Of a DNA stretch of 64,000 nt, positions 11,807 to 26,300 are shown in pieces. Position 1 is the stretch's first letter; each line of letters starts with the position of its first letter. The stretch comes from Rosellinia necatrix (lineage: Eukaryota > Ascomycota > Sordariomycetes > Xylariales > Xylariaceae), in the NCBI GenBank assembly GCA_021209875.1, contig JAGYVD010000008.1, positions 2,045,501 through 2,109,500 on the forward strand, in the 5' to 3' direction. The notes below the pieces were generated by a model. The model did no database searches. It was given only the letters and a program-made list of their open reading frames with translations, and had not been told where the DNA came from. A program made the translations under genes and the position numbers.

Positions 11807-14800
11807 TGTTGCACCAGTCATAAATAAAAAGGCAAGGCTCCAGCAATAAGTAATGTATTGTACAAAAAATCTACAGATAAAAAAAAAAAAAATAAGTGGG
11901 AGGAATTAGCCTACTAGAATTTTAGCTAAGTGTAGGTGTAAAATAGGTCTAGTCTGTGTGCTACAGCTGGTCTGTGCGCACTAGTTAGCAACAGGTGTAC
12001 GGATATCCTGCGCGTGCTACGCACGCTATAAAAAAAACCAGTTATTTATAACTATTTTTTTTAAAAAAATAGCTTGTTTATAAAACATGTCCAGGTTTTA
12101 AACCTGCAACTTTTATATAATATTTTTTAAGCTTTTATATTATTAAGTTATTATATAAGTTTTTTATATTATATTATTTTTTTATATTTATTTTAGTTTA
12201 TATTTAGTTTTATTTTTGTTTTATTATATTTTTTATACAGCTTTATTATTATTTTTATATATTATATTAAACTTGTTTTTTTTTATAGCTTATAATTAAT
12301 TATTTAATTTTATCAGAAGTTCTGCTGCTTTTAAATTTATATTATAAAATTTTTTAATAATTTTATATTATTTTTAAAATTTTTTGCTAAATATTATTTA
12401 TTATTAACATTTTAATTTTTTTAATTAATTTAATATTATAACTTTTTATAATATATTTTTAGTTACGGATGACTGGTCCTTCCTGTAGCGTGCGTGGCAC
12501 GCACGGGACATCCGTACACCTGTTGCCAACTGGTGCGCACAGACCAGCTGTAGCGCATAGACTGGACCCACCCCACACACCTGCACTTAGCCAGAATTCT
12601 AGTGGGCTAATTCCTCCCACCTACTCTTTCCTCTTTCATCTGCAGATTTTTGTACAATACATCACTTATTGCTGGAGCCTTGACTTCTTATTTGTAACTG
12701 GTGCAACATTTTTAAAGTTTTAATTTTTTTTATAATAAATTTTTTTTTTTTTTACAGTTTAATTAGTTTTTTATTTAAGTTTTTAGTTTTTTGTTCTAAT
12801 AATAAATTATTTAAAAATAATTATAATTAGTTAGCATAATATTAGCTTGTTAATTTTAATTAAATAATATTTTTAAAATAAACATGTTTTTATTTTTATT
12901 AATTATTTTAAATTTTTATTATCTTATAAAATAGTTTAGTTTATTAAATAAACAGTTTATTTTTATAATTATTTTTTTTAAGATTAATATATAGTTTTTA
13001 TATTAAAATTAAAGTTTTATTGTTTATAGTTAGCCTGTTTTATTATTTATGTTTAAGTTTATTTTAAATATTTTTAATAAAGTTTATAAAATAAACTATT
13101 TTTAATATTTTATTTTATATTTTTATTTTAAATGTTTTTTTTAATTAATAGTTTTTTAGTTTTTCTGTAGTTGTTTTATTTTTTAATTAAAATTAAAAAA
13201 TATTAAAAATTTTATTTTTATTTTATAAAATAATAGTTTTATAAACTTATAAAATAATAATACTGAAGCGTAATTTATTATTAACATTTGTTTTAATTAA
13301 TTATTTTAATAATAATTAATATAAAGCTTTAATTATTAATTAAAATATTTATTTATTATTTCTATTTATTTAGCGGTTTTATAATATTTTATAAAAACTA
13401 ATATATATTTTATATTTATTAATTTATATAATTTGTTAATAAAAACTAAAATAAATTATAGTTTTTATTTAACGTTATAGTTATAAATATATTAAATATT
13501 TTAAATAAGCTTTTATAATATATTTTACTACATTAGTTGCTATAGTTTATATTATATAAAAAATTGTTTATATTTTTTTTAAATAGTTTATTATAATTAA
13601 TATGTTATTATATTTTTACTTATTTTTAAGTATTTATTTAAAATTTATTATTAAATATTGCTATATATAGTTAAAAATTAATAGTGGTTTTAAAAACCCC
13701 GGGGTTTTATTGTGAAGTATTTTTACTAGTTGGCATTTTATATAGTTTGCTATATATATATTACAATTATTGGCTAGTTTAAACTACTAATATTTTTTTA
13801 ATATTAATCTTTTAATTTTATATTTATTCAAATAAGCAATAGGCATATTATTATTAATCTGTTTTTAAATTATTAAAAGTTATTATTTTTTATTTTTAGT
13901 TTTTATTAATAAATTTTTATTTTAAAGCTTTTTAGTTTTTTTAATATTTTATTAACTAGCTAAAAACTAATTAATTTTTAAATTTTTTTTAAAGCTAATA
14001 TAAAACTTAATATTTTTTATTTATAAAAATATTAGTTTTATTTTATTAGTAATAAATTAAACAATCGCTAAATATTTTTATATTTTCTTTTTAGCTTTTT
14101 ATATTATTAAGTTTTTTGTTTATATAATAAAGGGTCAGCTATTACTTTTTTTCTAAAACAAAAATAATTAAAAAGTTATATTTTAAAAATAGTTCTGTTT
14201 ATTTATCTTGTTTTAAGTTTAAATATTATTTTATATTAAAATATTTTAATATTTAATAATTTATAATTATAAAAAAGTTTTTTTAATTATTTATTAATTC
14301 TGGCTTTTATTTTTTATGTTATAATTACAGCTAGCATTTTTTATTAAAAATATTATTGTTTAATTTAACATTATATAATATTTTTAAAAATAAGCTATAA
14401 AATGCTATTTATTTTTATATAGCTGTAATAATATTTCTGCTGCAACTTTATTAAACAAGTTAGTTTTAATTTTTATAAGCAGTTTATATTAATAATATTT
14501 TAATAAAAAAGCTATTATTAAAGCTTTTTTAATCAATAAAAGCTTTATTATAATTGTTTATTTAATTAAAAGCTTTATTTTTTATATTAAACGATTTATA
14601 AAAATTATAATATAATTATATTAATTAATAAACTTTTAAAAAAATTATATGTTGTTGCACTAATTAAAAATAAGAAGTCAAGGCTTCAGCAATAAGTACT
14701 ATATTATATAAAAAATCTATAGATTGGAAAAGAAAGAGTAAATAGAAGGAATTTAGCCTATTAAAATTCTGACTAAGTGCAGGTGTATAAAGTAGGTCTA

Positions 14801-14902
14801 GTCTATGCGTGCTACAACAGGTTTATGCGTGCTAGTTAGCAATAAATGCATAAATACTAGTCCGTGCTATATATTTAATTAGCTAACTAGTTATTTATAA
14901 CT
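11807..14902 (+). mobile_element. LTR element, family TGTTGCACC, copy 1
   Basis: Similar LTRs of about 247-250 bp stand at 11807..12053 and 14653..14902 in direct orientation. The interior (12054..14652) is RIP-saturated and is interrupted by an inverted solo LTR of the same family at 12461..12708. No coding capacity remains. No matching target duplication was found for the pair, and the next copy follows directly, so the array may have arisen by tandem recombination. Confidence 0.65.
12461..12708 (-). repeat. Solo LTR, family TGTTGCACC, inverted and little mutated
   Basis: 248 bp, reverse complement of the LTRs at 11807 and 14653. It keeps normal base composition within an AT desert. A TTTTT stands on both sides (12456..12460 and 12709..12713) and may be the target duplication, though T-runs are common here. 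The interior of copy 1 resumes directly on both sides, so it is an insertion. The plus-strand open frame across it is not a gene. Confidence 0.75.
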
Positions 14903-16801
14903 ACTTTTTTTTTTAAAAAAAAAAACGGCTGATTTTTTAAGTCGTGCTTGTATTTAAATATATAGCTTTTAAATATACTTTTTAGCAAAAAAAAAAATTA
15001 CTTTAAGTTTTTATTTTATATTATATTTTTAAGCTTTTATATTATTAAATTATTACATAAGTTTTATTATATTAATTTTTTTTATTTATTATTATATTTG
15101 TTTTTATTTTTATTTTATTGTTTTTATTATATTATTTTATTATTATATTTATGTATTATATTTAACTTATTATTTTCTGCAGCTTTAAGCTAATTTTTAA
15201 ACGTTTTAAAAGTTTTGCCGCGTTTAAATATTTTTATAAATTCTTTTAATAATTTCGCGCTATTTTTAAAATTTTAAACAAAATATTATTTATTATTAGT
15301 TTTTATTTTTTTAAACTATTTAATATTATAGTTTTTATAATATATTTTTAATAATTTAATTTTTTAACTATAAATTTTTTTTTTTTTAAACTTTATTATT
15401 TTATTGTTTAAATTATTAGCTTTTATTTTTGCCGTAAATTATTAAAATATAATTATAATTTATCGGCATGATAATAGTTTATTATTTTTATAAAAAAATA
15501 TTTAATATAAAAATATTATTGTTTTTATTAATTATTTTAAACTTTTATTATATTATAAAAAATCGAACTTATTAAATAATTAGTTAGTTTTTATAATTAT
15601 TTTTTTAAAATTAATATATAATTATTTATATTAAAATCAGGTTTTTTTACTTATAATAAGCTTATTTAATTATATAAGTTTAAGTTTGGATTAAATATTT
15701 TTTATTAAATCTATAAATTAAACGATTTTTTTATTTTATTTTAAGCTTTTGTTTTTAAAGTTTTTTTTTTTTAAAAGTTTTTTTTAACTTTTTTACTATA
15801 GTTTAGTTTTTTAATTAAAATAAAAAACATTAAAAACTTTATTTCAGCTTTATAAAATAATATATTTGTTAATTTATATAATAGTACTGCTTATATATAA
15901 TTTATTATTAAAATACGTTTAAACTAATTATTTTAATAATAATTAATATATAATTATAATTATTAATTTAAATATTTGTTTATAATTTCTGTTTGTTTTA
16001 TTATTTTATAATAACTAATAAAAATTAAAATATATTTTATATTTATTAGCTTATATAACTTATTTATAAATATTAAAATAAATTATAATTTTTAATTTAA
16101 AATTATTATTATTAATATATTAAATATTTAAAATAGCTTTTTATAATATATTTTAACTATGTTTATTATAATAGCTTATATAATATATAAAATTATTTAA
16201 ACTTTTTTTTAATTGGTTTATTATAATAAACACGTTATTATAACTATATTTATTTTAAAACATTTATTTAAAATCTATTATTAAATATTGCTATATATAG
16301 TTAAATCATAGCAAAAGTTTTAATTTTTTAAAATTTTATTATATAATATTTTTATTAAACAATATTTTATATAGTTTATTATATAAAGATTACAGCTGTT
16401 TACTAGCTTAAACTACTAATATTTTTTTAATACTAGTTTTTTAATTTTATGTTTTTTTAAATATCTTATAAACATACGGTTATAAATTTTTTATATAAGC
16501 TTAATTTTTAAACATAAATAATCTAGCACTATTAATTATTTATTTACTATTATTAATCTGTTTATTATTTGCTAAAATTATTATTTTTAGTTTTTTAGCT
16601 TTACGTCGGTAGATCTTTATATTAAAGTTTTTACGGTTTTTTATAATATTTTTTAATCAATTAAAAATTTTTAAATTTTTAGTTTTTATATAAATATATT
16701 ATTAATATTTAACAGTTATGCTTTATTTATTTTAAAATATATTTTATAATATTATTTACAAGTTAAAATACTATTAAATATTTTTAAGCTTTTTTTTTTG
16801 C
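14653..16801 (+). mobile_element. LTR element, family TGTTGCACC, copy 2, first part
   Basis: LTR at 14653..14902, then interior sequence that aligns with the interior of copy 1 (for example about 15005-15060 with 12127-12170, and about 16020-16310 with 13400-13680). It is cut at 16801 by another element and resumes at about 22759. Confidence 0.65.
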
Positions 16802-19800
16802 TGATTAGGTTCTACTAAGGTCAGGGCTCCACCACCCAACTTCCCTTTCTATAACCCTAACTCTTAGGCATATTAAGCTTGAAATAGCCCTGAATTTGTT
16901 TATTAGAACAAAAAAAAAATAATAAATTAAATATTTTAATATTAAAAAAACGCTTAAAAGCTGCAACAATATTATATTTATAATAATATTTTTTTGTTTT
17001 AAAGCTGATAACGCAGCAAAAATATATAAGCTAAAGCTTTATTTTTAGCAACTATATAAATTAAATTTTTAGCAATATAAATAATATTATAATTTTAGCT
17101 TGCTATTAATTTATATTTATATTAAATTAAATTTATAATTTTTTTAAAAAATAAGCTAGAGCTAATATAGCAAGCATTTTTTATTTTAAAAAAAATAGTT
17201 TAATATAAGCTACGTTTTTGTTTGCAGCGCTTTAAACATAAAAAAAAAAACTTTAGTTAAACTAATTTAAATTTAAAATTAAATTAAGTTTAACTTGTTT
17301 AAAACTTTAAATTTAAATTTTAAGTTTATTAAAATATATAAATTATTTTTATAATTTAATTAATAATAAACTAGTTTTTAAAATTAATTAAAAATAAATT
17401 ATAATAATATTTTATAGTAATTTTAAACTAATAAATTTAATTAAACTATAAATAAAAATATATATATTTTAAATATAGTTATAATATTATATATAAATTA
17501 AAAAAATATTTTAATATAAATAATACTTTTAAATTAAAAGCATATAAAAATAATATTTTTATTTAAATATAAAATTTTTAATTTTTATAGCAATTTATAT
17601 ATAGTTATTTAAATTATAATTATATATAATTTTAACTATAAATAATTTTATTTATATAATATATAAATTAAATTAAATATATAAACTAAAAATAATAATT
17701 TTTTGCAGCAGCTTATATAAAATATTATTTAATAATTTTATATATAGCTGTTTTATAATTAAAATAAAATTAAAAATAAAAATTTAGCTATTTATTAATT
17801 ATAGTTTTAAAAGTAATAAACTACGTTAATTTAATAATAAATTAAATTAAAAATAATTTATATTTAAACATATTTTATTAAAAAATAAACTTTATAATAA
17901 ATAAAATAATTACAACTATATTAAAGCTAGCTTAATTTTATATTATTATAAATTTATATACTACTGTTATAAAACATATATAAAAACTAGCTTATATTAA
18001 AAAAATGCTTAAAATAAATTAGCTGTTTTATAACTTAGTTATAGCTTAATAATTTAATTAAAACTTAATTTCTGTTTATTTTAAAATAATTTAAAATATT
18101 ATTAATTATTTAAATAATAATATTAGTTTTATAACTATTATTTAAACCTGCGGTAAATATAATATTAAAGTTTAAAATTTTTAACAAAATAAATTTTTAT
18201 TTATAGTTTTTCTGTTTTTTTTAATTTAAATTTTAATAAAAAGTTATAAAATTATTTAAATAATTTAAAAAGCTGTTAATTAATATTTTAATTTAATCTG
18301 TTTAAACAATATAAAATTAATTAATAAAAACTATTTAATAATTAAATAATAAATTAAAACAGATTTAATATAAAATCGGATTATAATATAAAGCAGCTTT
18401 ATAAGCTTAGTTTGTTTTTTTAAGTCTAGTTTTAAAATTTTTTAAAAATAGCGCTAAATATATTATTAATTTATTTTAAAAACAGTTTAATAAATAATTA
18501 AATTTAATTTAAAATAGCAGCGCTTAAATATTTAATAATATAATAAATATTTAATTTGGTTTAAGCTGTAGGTTTAAACATATATTTTATTAAAAAATTT
18601 AAAAAACGTGTTTTAATTAGTTTTAGTTGTATTTTTATAATAAATATTATTTAAATTTAAATAAAAATTAAGGTTTTTTATAAGAATTATTTTTGTTTAG
18701 CTTATATATAGGTTTTTATTTTTAACTTATATATTAAAAGTTTATATTAAATTTTAAAAGTTTTTTTTTTTATATTAATAATATATTATTTAAACAACTT
18801 TATTTTTATAATATTTATATTATATATTTAAAAATATTTAATATTTATTAAAAATATAACTATTTTTAAACGTGTTAAGCTTAATTTTAAATTATAATAA
18901 AAACTATAAAAATATTTATATAAAAATCTTCAGCATTAAAATTAATATGTTTTTAATATAAGTATAGCTTGCTAATAAAAAAGAGTAAAAATAAAATAAA
19001 ATATATTTAAAATAATATTAAAACTATAAATATTTTAAAAAAAAACTAAAAAAGTCGCGGGTTATTTAAGATTTTATATTATAGTAATTTTAATCCGCAG
19101 AGCTTTTTTTTATAATATATAAATATTACTGTTTAAATTTAATTTATAGCTGTTTTAATTATTATTTAAATATATAATATAAAATTTTATTTAATAGTTT
19201 AACGTTTTAAAAACTATAACAGAATATTTATATTAAATATAAACAACTGTTTAACTTATTATTTATTTATAAACGTTTTAAAATTAAAATTTAATAAATT
19301 TTAGTTTAAAGCAGAAATAAATATTTATAATTAATATATAATAATATTTATTTTTAAAAGCTAAGTTTATAGCTATTTATATTTTAAAAATAAAATATTA
19401 TTAAATATTAATATTTTTAAAATTATAGCAATTTAAATCGCGTTTTAATATTAATATATATATTAAACGTTTAATATTATAATTATTTATATAAATAATA
19501 TAACTATATAAGCTAGTTTAATTAATATATTTATAAAAAATTTTATTATTATATTTGCTTTATAAAATATTTGTTTTAATTATATAAAATAATATCTGCT
19601 TTTAAATTAAATAAATTATATTATAAAATAATAGTTGAACTAATATTTTATTTTAAGCTAAATTTATAATAATTATTAACTTATGTTTTAATTAGCAGTT
19701 TTATTAAAAATAATTTAATTTTATATTTTTAAATAAAATTTAAAGCTATAATTTATTTTATTTTAAAAATAATTAAATTTGTTTATTATATATAAGTTTA

Positions 19801-21265
19801 ATAAATTTAATTTAAAAATATATAATGTTATAATAAACTTATATAAAAACTAATATTTTTATTAAAACAAACTAGCTTAACTTATATTAATATAAACTTT
19901 TGCTTTATATATATATAATTATATATTTAGTTTTTTATAACAGCTTATTTAAAGCTTAATTTTAAATAAATATATATTTATATTATATTTAGTTTATATT
20001 AATTTATTTTTAAACATATAAGTTTTTAAATATTTATTTATTAAACATTTAATTTAAAAAGCAGCATATTTTTTTTTTATAAATAAAGCAACTTTATTAC
20101 AGCTTTAATTTTAAAACAATTTTTAATTAAACTAATATTAAATAAAGCTACAGCAGACAAAAACTTATATAATAGATTAATAGCTAATATAGCTTTTATA
20201 ATAGTTTAGCACAGCTTTTTACAGCTAAACAAAATTATATATAATAAATCTAACCTATAAAAGCTTTATAAATAAGTTGTTTTAAGCTTATTAAAATTTT
20301 TATTTTAATTTTTAATAAATAAAAACTATTTTTAAATATTATTATATAAAATTAAAATAAATAAAAAACGTTTTAAAATAAATATAATAATAAATATTAT
20401 AAACAGCTTATTATATTTGATTGTTTATATAATAAACTTTTAAAATAAAACATTATTTTAATATATATACGCGATTTATTACTATTTTTTATTTTATATA
20501 TAATGTTTTTAAAAATTAAAACATTTTAAATTTTATAAAACAATTTATTATGTTTAAAAATTAATTATAATATATATTTAAGTTATAATTTTAAATAAAA
20601 CGCTGTTTAATATATATATAATATAAACATAAATAAAAATAATATAAAACTTTTAAGCTGTTAAATATTAAATATAATAAAACGCTACTATAAAACGTTT
20701 TTAATTAAAATATTAAAATTAATAAATATTTTATATTTAATATAAGTTTAAACTATTTTATATTATAAAACTAATAAAAACTAAACTTTAAATATATTTA
20801 TTGTTTTGTTTTAAAAGCTTACTTAATATTAAATTTTGCGTTAAATTTATTTTTATTAATAAATAAATAAATATATCTAATATAAACGTTAAATTTATTA
20901 CAAATTTACTTTTAATTTTAACAAAATTTAACAGTAATACATTTAATTAACTATATAATAAATTTACAGCAAATTTATTTTAAACTATTAAATAAAAAAA
21001 TATATATTATTATATATTAAATTTATATTAAATTTATTATAAAATATAAAATAATTAGTTTATTTAAAAATATTTTTATTATATATTTTTATTTAACGTT
21101 TAAGCTATTATATATTAAATTTAAACTTAATTTATAGCTAATTTATTTATTAACAGCTTTTAATATTAAAACATTTAAAAAAAAACTTTTATTAAACAAA
21201 TTCGCTTTTTTTTTACAGCGACTTTTATTATTTTTATTATTATTTATACTATTGTTTATATTATC

Positions 21266-21300
<35 letters not shown>

Positions 21301-22406
21301 AAGCTTCTGCTACAGCAGTTTTTTTAATTTATTTTTGCTTTAAATTTTAACTTTAAACTTTATTAATAGCTTTATATAGCAAAACTTTATAATTAATATC
21401 GAATTTATTATAAATTTATAGCAGATTTTTATTTTTAGCGCTTTAAAACATTTTATAAATATTTAGCACGACATAATTATAACGGGCAGCTGTTTAAGCC
21501 TGTATAAATAAATCTTATTATTTTTTAATTTTTATATTGTTTATTTTAATTTAACAGCAAATTAATATTAAATTTGCTATATATTAGTTTTAATAACTTA
21601 TATTAAAACATTTATTTAAACAGCTTTTTCTTTAAGTTTTTATATTATATATATATTTAAAAGTTTATATATTAATATTATTTATATAAAAATATTTATA
21701 TTTTAAATAAATTAATATTAAATTTGTTTTAAATTATAACTATTAATTTTATAATATAAAATATATAATAAATATAATAGATTTAACATTTAGTTATTAT
21801 AACAGGCTTTTAATTTATAATAAATTAATATTAAATTTAAAAAATTTATTAAAAAACTTATTTTTGCTACATAATTTTAATAACAGCAGGCTAAAAAGCT
21901 AGCAACAAGCTAACGCGTTTTTATTTAAAATTAGAAGCATTATTATTTATTAAAAACTAAGCGTTAATATCTTATTAACATTTTAAATTTAAAGCAAATT
22001 TATATTATATTATTATATTTATTAAAAAAAGTTATAAAAGCTAAAAAAAGCTTTTGTTTATAAAACTAGCTTTATTTTTTATTTTGTTTAGCTAGTTTTA
22101 TTTAAAAATTTATTTAATTATATTTAGTTATATATTTTTAATTTTTTTTATTTTATAAACTAATTATATTTTTTAATTTTTATTATTTTATTTATAAATA
22201 AAATAAATATTTAAAATATAAGTTTAAATATTTTTTAGCTAGTTTTTAAACTAAACAATATATTAAATATAATATTAAAAAATAAACACACGTTTATTAT
22301 ATTTTTAGCTGCAGCTTTATATTAAAAGTAATTTTTATTAAATTTACGTGATTTTTTAAAATATATACTTATTATAATACACGATATGCTTTATTAATAA
22401 TATAAA
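16802..22406 (+). mobile_element. 5.6-kb repeat element (TGATTAGG family), full copy
   Basis: It begins with a 110-bp stretch of normal composition (TGATTAGGTTCTACTAAGG..., to about 16910) that recurs at 43171 and, inverted, at 53961. Its last 180 bp recur at 22585..22758. It sits cleanly inside copy 2 of the TGTTGCACC family: the target reads through when the element is removed. No LTR, terminal inverted repeat or clear target duplication is visible, so the class is undetermined. The interior is RIP-degraded with no frames. Confidence 0.6.
21267..21299. repeat. (TTA)11 microsatellite
   Basis: Eleven perfect TTA units within the RIP-degraded interior of the 5.6-kb element. Confidence 0.9.
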
Positions 22407-22758
22407 TAATTAAGTTTTATTAAAATTAAAGCTTTACTATTTAACTTTTTTTATAATTTTAATTTTTAAGCATATTAAGTTTAAAATAGCTTTAAATTTG
22501 TTTTATTTATTACTTAATAATAATAAACTATTAAAAAAAAAGTTTTTTAATTAATAAATAGTATATATAACATAAAATATTTTTCCGGCTAGTTTTTTAA
22601 GCCTGACTATATATTAAATTTAACGCTAAAAAATAAATATATGTTTATTACACTTTTAGCTGCGGCTTTATACTAAAAGCGACTTGTATTAACCTTATGC
22701 TTTTTTTTAGAATATATGCTATTTATACTGCGTGGTGTGCCCTGTTGGTGATGTAGAT
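22407..22758 (+). mobile_element. 352-bp internally deleted derivative of the 5.6-kb element
   Basis: About 125 bp matching the start of the TGATTAGG element (RIP-mutated) are joined to about 175 bp matching its end (22225..22406), ending GATGTAGAT. It follows directly behind the full copy. The end part is less mutated than the corresponding part of the full copy. Confidence 0.6.
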
Positions 22759-23330
22759 TTTTATATTAATAAATCTTTTTATTTTTAAAATAAAGCCGTT
22801 ATAACTATATTTTTTTTTTTTAATTAGAAAATAATAAAAAATTATATTTTAAAAACAAATTAGTTTATTCTGTTTATTATAAGTTTAAATATTATTTTAT
22901 ATTAAAATATTCTAAAGCTTAATAATTAATAATTATTAAAAAGTTTTTTATTTATTAATTAGTTTAAGTCACTATTTTTTAACGCTATTGCTACTGCTAA
23001 TATTTTTAATTAAAAATTCCGTAATTTAATACGGCATTATATAATATTTTTAAAAATAAGCTATTAAGTGCTAATTTTTCTATATAACTAAAATAATGCG
23101 TTAAAAGCTATTTTATTAAATAAATTAGTTTTTATTTTAATAAATAAGTTATAATTATAATATTTTAATAATAATATAAAAATTAAAGCTTTTTAGCACG
23201 TTAAAAGCTTTATTATATTTATTTGTTTATTTAAAAGCTTTTTTTTTTTATTAAATAGCTTATAAAAAAACTATTTAGCTATATTTATTTATAAACTTTC
23301 TATAAAATTAAAAAACCTAAAAAACTATAT
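22759..23330 (+). mobile_element. LTR element, family TGTTGCACC, copy 2, second part
   Basis: This aligns with 14105..14640 of copy 1, continuing exactly where copy 2 was cut at 16801. Homology fades near 23330 and no LTR follows. Confidence 0.6.
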
Positions 23331-26300
23331 ATTTTTTATAGTAGTAAATATTTTTAATTTACTACAGCTTTTATTTTAAAAATTAACACAAATACTATTA
23401 ATATTTATTATATAGCTTAAAAACTTAGTCTATTTTATATAAAATTTTAATTTTTTAAATCAGCTTGTAATTTTATGTTTTATAGTTTTTAAAGCATTTT
23501 TTAAATATATATATAATAAGTTTTATATTATTAAAATAAATAAAAACGTTGTTTATATAGGTACTATACAAATTATTTAAAAATTAAATAATATATTATT
23601 AATATATTTTTAAAAATAAAAGTCTATTTATTAAAATAAATAAAAAACTTTATAATAATAAGCTTTATATTTAATATAAAATATAATAAAGTTTTTATTT
23701 TTTAATATATTTTAATATAATAAAATATTTATTATATATTAATTTTTATAAAATTTTAGTATTAAAAATATAAAACAAGGTTTTTTAATAAAAATAACAA
23801 ATATTAGTTTTTTTATAATTTTATTAAATTTTTAATAGTTTATATAAAAACAGAGTTTTTACGAGCTTTTTAATAAATAAAACTAAAAAACATATAACGC
23901 GTTGTTTAGCTTAATAAATTTTTTTATAAATTATCGATTAAATATTTTTATATAGTATACAGCTTGTTAAATAATATTTTATATAAAAACTATATTTTAA
24001 ATTTTTAAAAACTGTTTATTTATAAAGTTTATTTTATAGTTTATTTATAATTAATAAAAAACAATTTATTTAAATTTTTTTATTAAACGCGTTTAATAAG
24101 TTATAATATTTAAAAAGTACAAGTTTTAATACTTTTTTTTACGTTTTTATTTTTCTATTTTTTTTTTTTTTTAATTAATTAACTTATTAATTTAATAAAT
24201 ACTAGTAATTTATATTTAATTATCGGTTTTATTTTTATATAATAACGTTTTAAAACAATAGCATTAAAAATAACGATTTAAAGATTTATTTTTTTTATAT
24301 TAACTTATTTTGTTTTTTTTATTTAATAAAGTTTAAAAATATTTAATTTTTAATTTAAAAATATAAATCGTTTTTATTTAATATATATATATATTTTTAG
24401 TTTAAAGCTTTAAAGCTTTATTAAAAAAAAATACGTTTTTATATTTTAATTTATTTTTTAATATTTTTAACGTAAAATCAGATTTTTTATAATTTTTATT
24501 TTTACTACTAGTACTTTTTATAAAAGCTTTGTTTTATTTTTTTTTAGTTTTTTAACGGGCATTTTAGAGTTAATATTTCTGTTTTTTGTTTAATGTTTAT
24601 TTAATATTTTAAATATTTTAATTATATTTTAGCTTTATTTATAGCTAATATATAATAATACTTATAATTTTGAATAAACAAAATAAAAAATTAAAATATA
24701 TTGTTAAATATTAGGTAATATATTATATTATTTAAACTATTTTTTTAATACTATTTTACGTTTTATATTTAAAATATTAATAAATATATTTTTAAATGTT
24801 TTTTATATATTTTAAAATTAAGTATAAAACGCGATTAATTTTTAATCTAACTTTTTATTATATTTAGTTATTAGCTTAAGTTTAAACTTATTTTTAATAC
24901 GTAGGTTTAACAGCTTTATAATTTTTTGGCAAAAATATGTTTATATTTATATATATACTAGCTTTTATATTATTAAATATATTAAAAATAATAAATAATA
25001 ATTTATTATTATATAAAATATAAATATATTATAAAAGTTTTTATTAAAATAATTATTTATTAAGTTTTTTATTTTTACGCAATAATATTATTTTTAAAAA
25101 AATCTATTTTTTAAGGTTATTTTTCTTTATTTTTTCTGCCGCGTTTTTTTAATTTTAAAAATACTAGTTTAAATTTTTTATAATTATATTTATATAAGTA
25201 TTATATTAAACTTAATCTATAGCTTTTATAAAACAGTTTTTAATAATATATTTTTTTATTTATATTAAAAATATTTGTTTTTAATAATTAATTATTTTAT
25301 TGTTTTAATTATAAGTTAAAGTTTTTGTTTTTTATAAATATATTTATTAATGAAATTATTTATATTATTATAGCTAGAAAAAAAGTCTGATATAATAAAT
25401 ATATATTATATTTTATAACTTATTTTTATTTTATAAGCTTTGCTTTTTTTAATTATTTATAAACAAGTAATAAACTATTTAAATATAGTATTTTATATAA
25501 GCGTTAAAATCTATAATATTTTTTAAATATTTAAAAATAGTTTTAATAGTTATATAAAATAACAACTTATTTTTAAATTCTTTTTTTATTTATTTTTATT
25601 AAAGCCTATTTTTTAATAAAACATATAAAATCTATTTTAAACTATATAAATCTAGCAATCATATATTTATTAAAATTTAAAGCTTTATAATTAGCTTTTA
25701 TTTTTTTAAAACGTTTATATTTTTATAAATATTATATAAATGTTATATTAAATTGTTTAAAGTTATAATTATATTAAAATGCTTATTAAATAAATGTAGA
25801 ACTAAGTTTTTAAATGTTTTTAATAAAATAAAACTTAATATTGCTTATTTTTATATTATTATTAATAAACTAGTTCATGTTTATTTTAAAATAATTAGCT
25901 ATGTTTTAATATTATATTTTAAATTTTATTTTATTTTTAAAACGTTATTATAAAACTTGTTTATAAATATTTTAATCGATTTTTATGTTTTTTTTAAAAC
26001 TTTAAAAATAAATCTTTTTTATATAATTTAATAAATTAATTATTTATTAGTTAAATTTATTTAATAAGTTTTAAATATAGTTGTAATTAATTATTATATT
26101 TTTTAGTTTAGCTATAATATAATTTATAGCTGTATTATTATTTTAGTTTTTAAATAAGTTAAATATAAAAGTTTATATTTTTATTTTATTTATATAATTT
26201 GTTTATTTTTTTTATGTTTTAATAAAGCTTTTTAAACATTAAACAGTTATTTTTAAGCTATTATTAGCTCTGCTTTAATATTTTTAAATCGTTTTTATTT

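Noticed and set aside
12469..12723. 84-codon plus-strand open frame
   Set aside because: It lies wholly within a solo LTR and results from its normal base composition.
25753..25953. 66-codon open frame in the AT-rich block
   Set aside because: Composed of Lys/Ile/Phe/Asn/Leu codons expected by chance at this composition.
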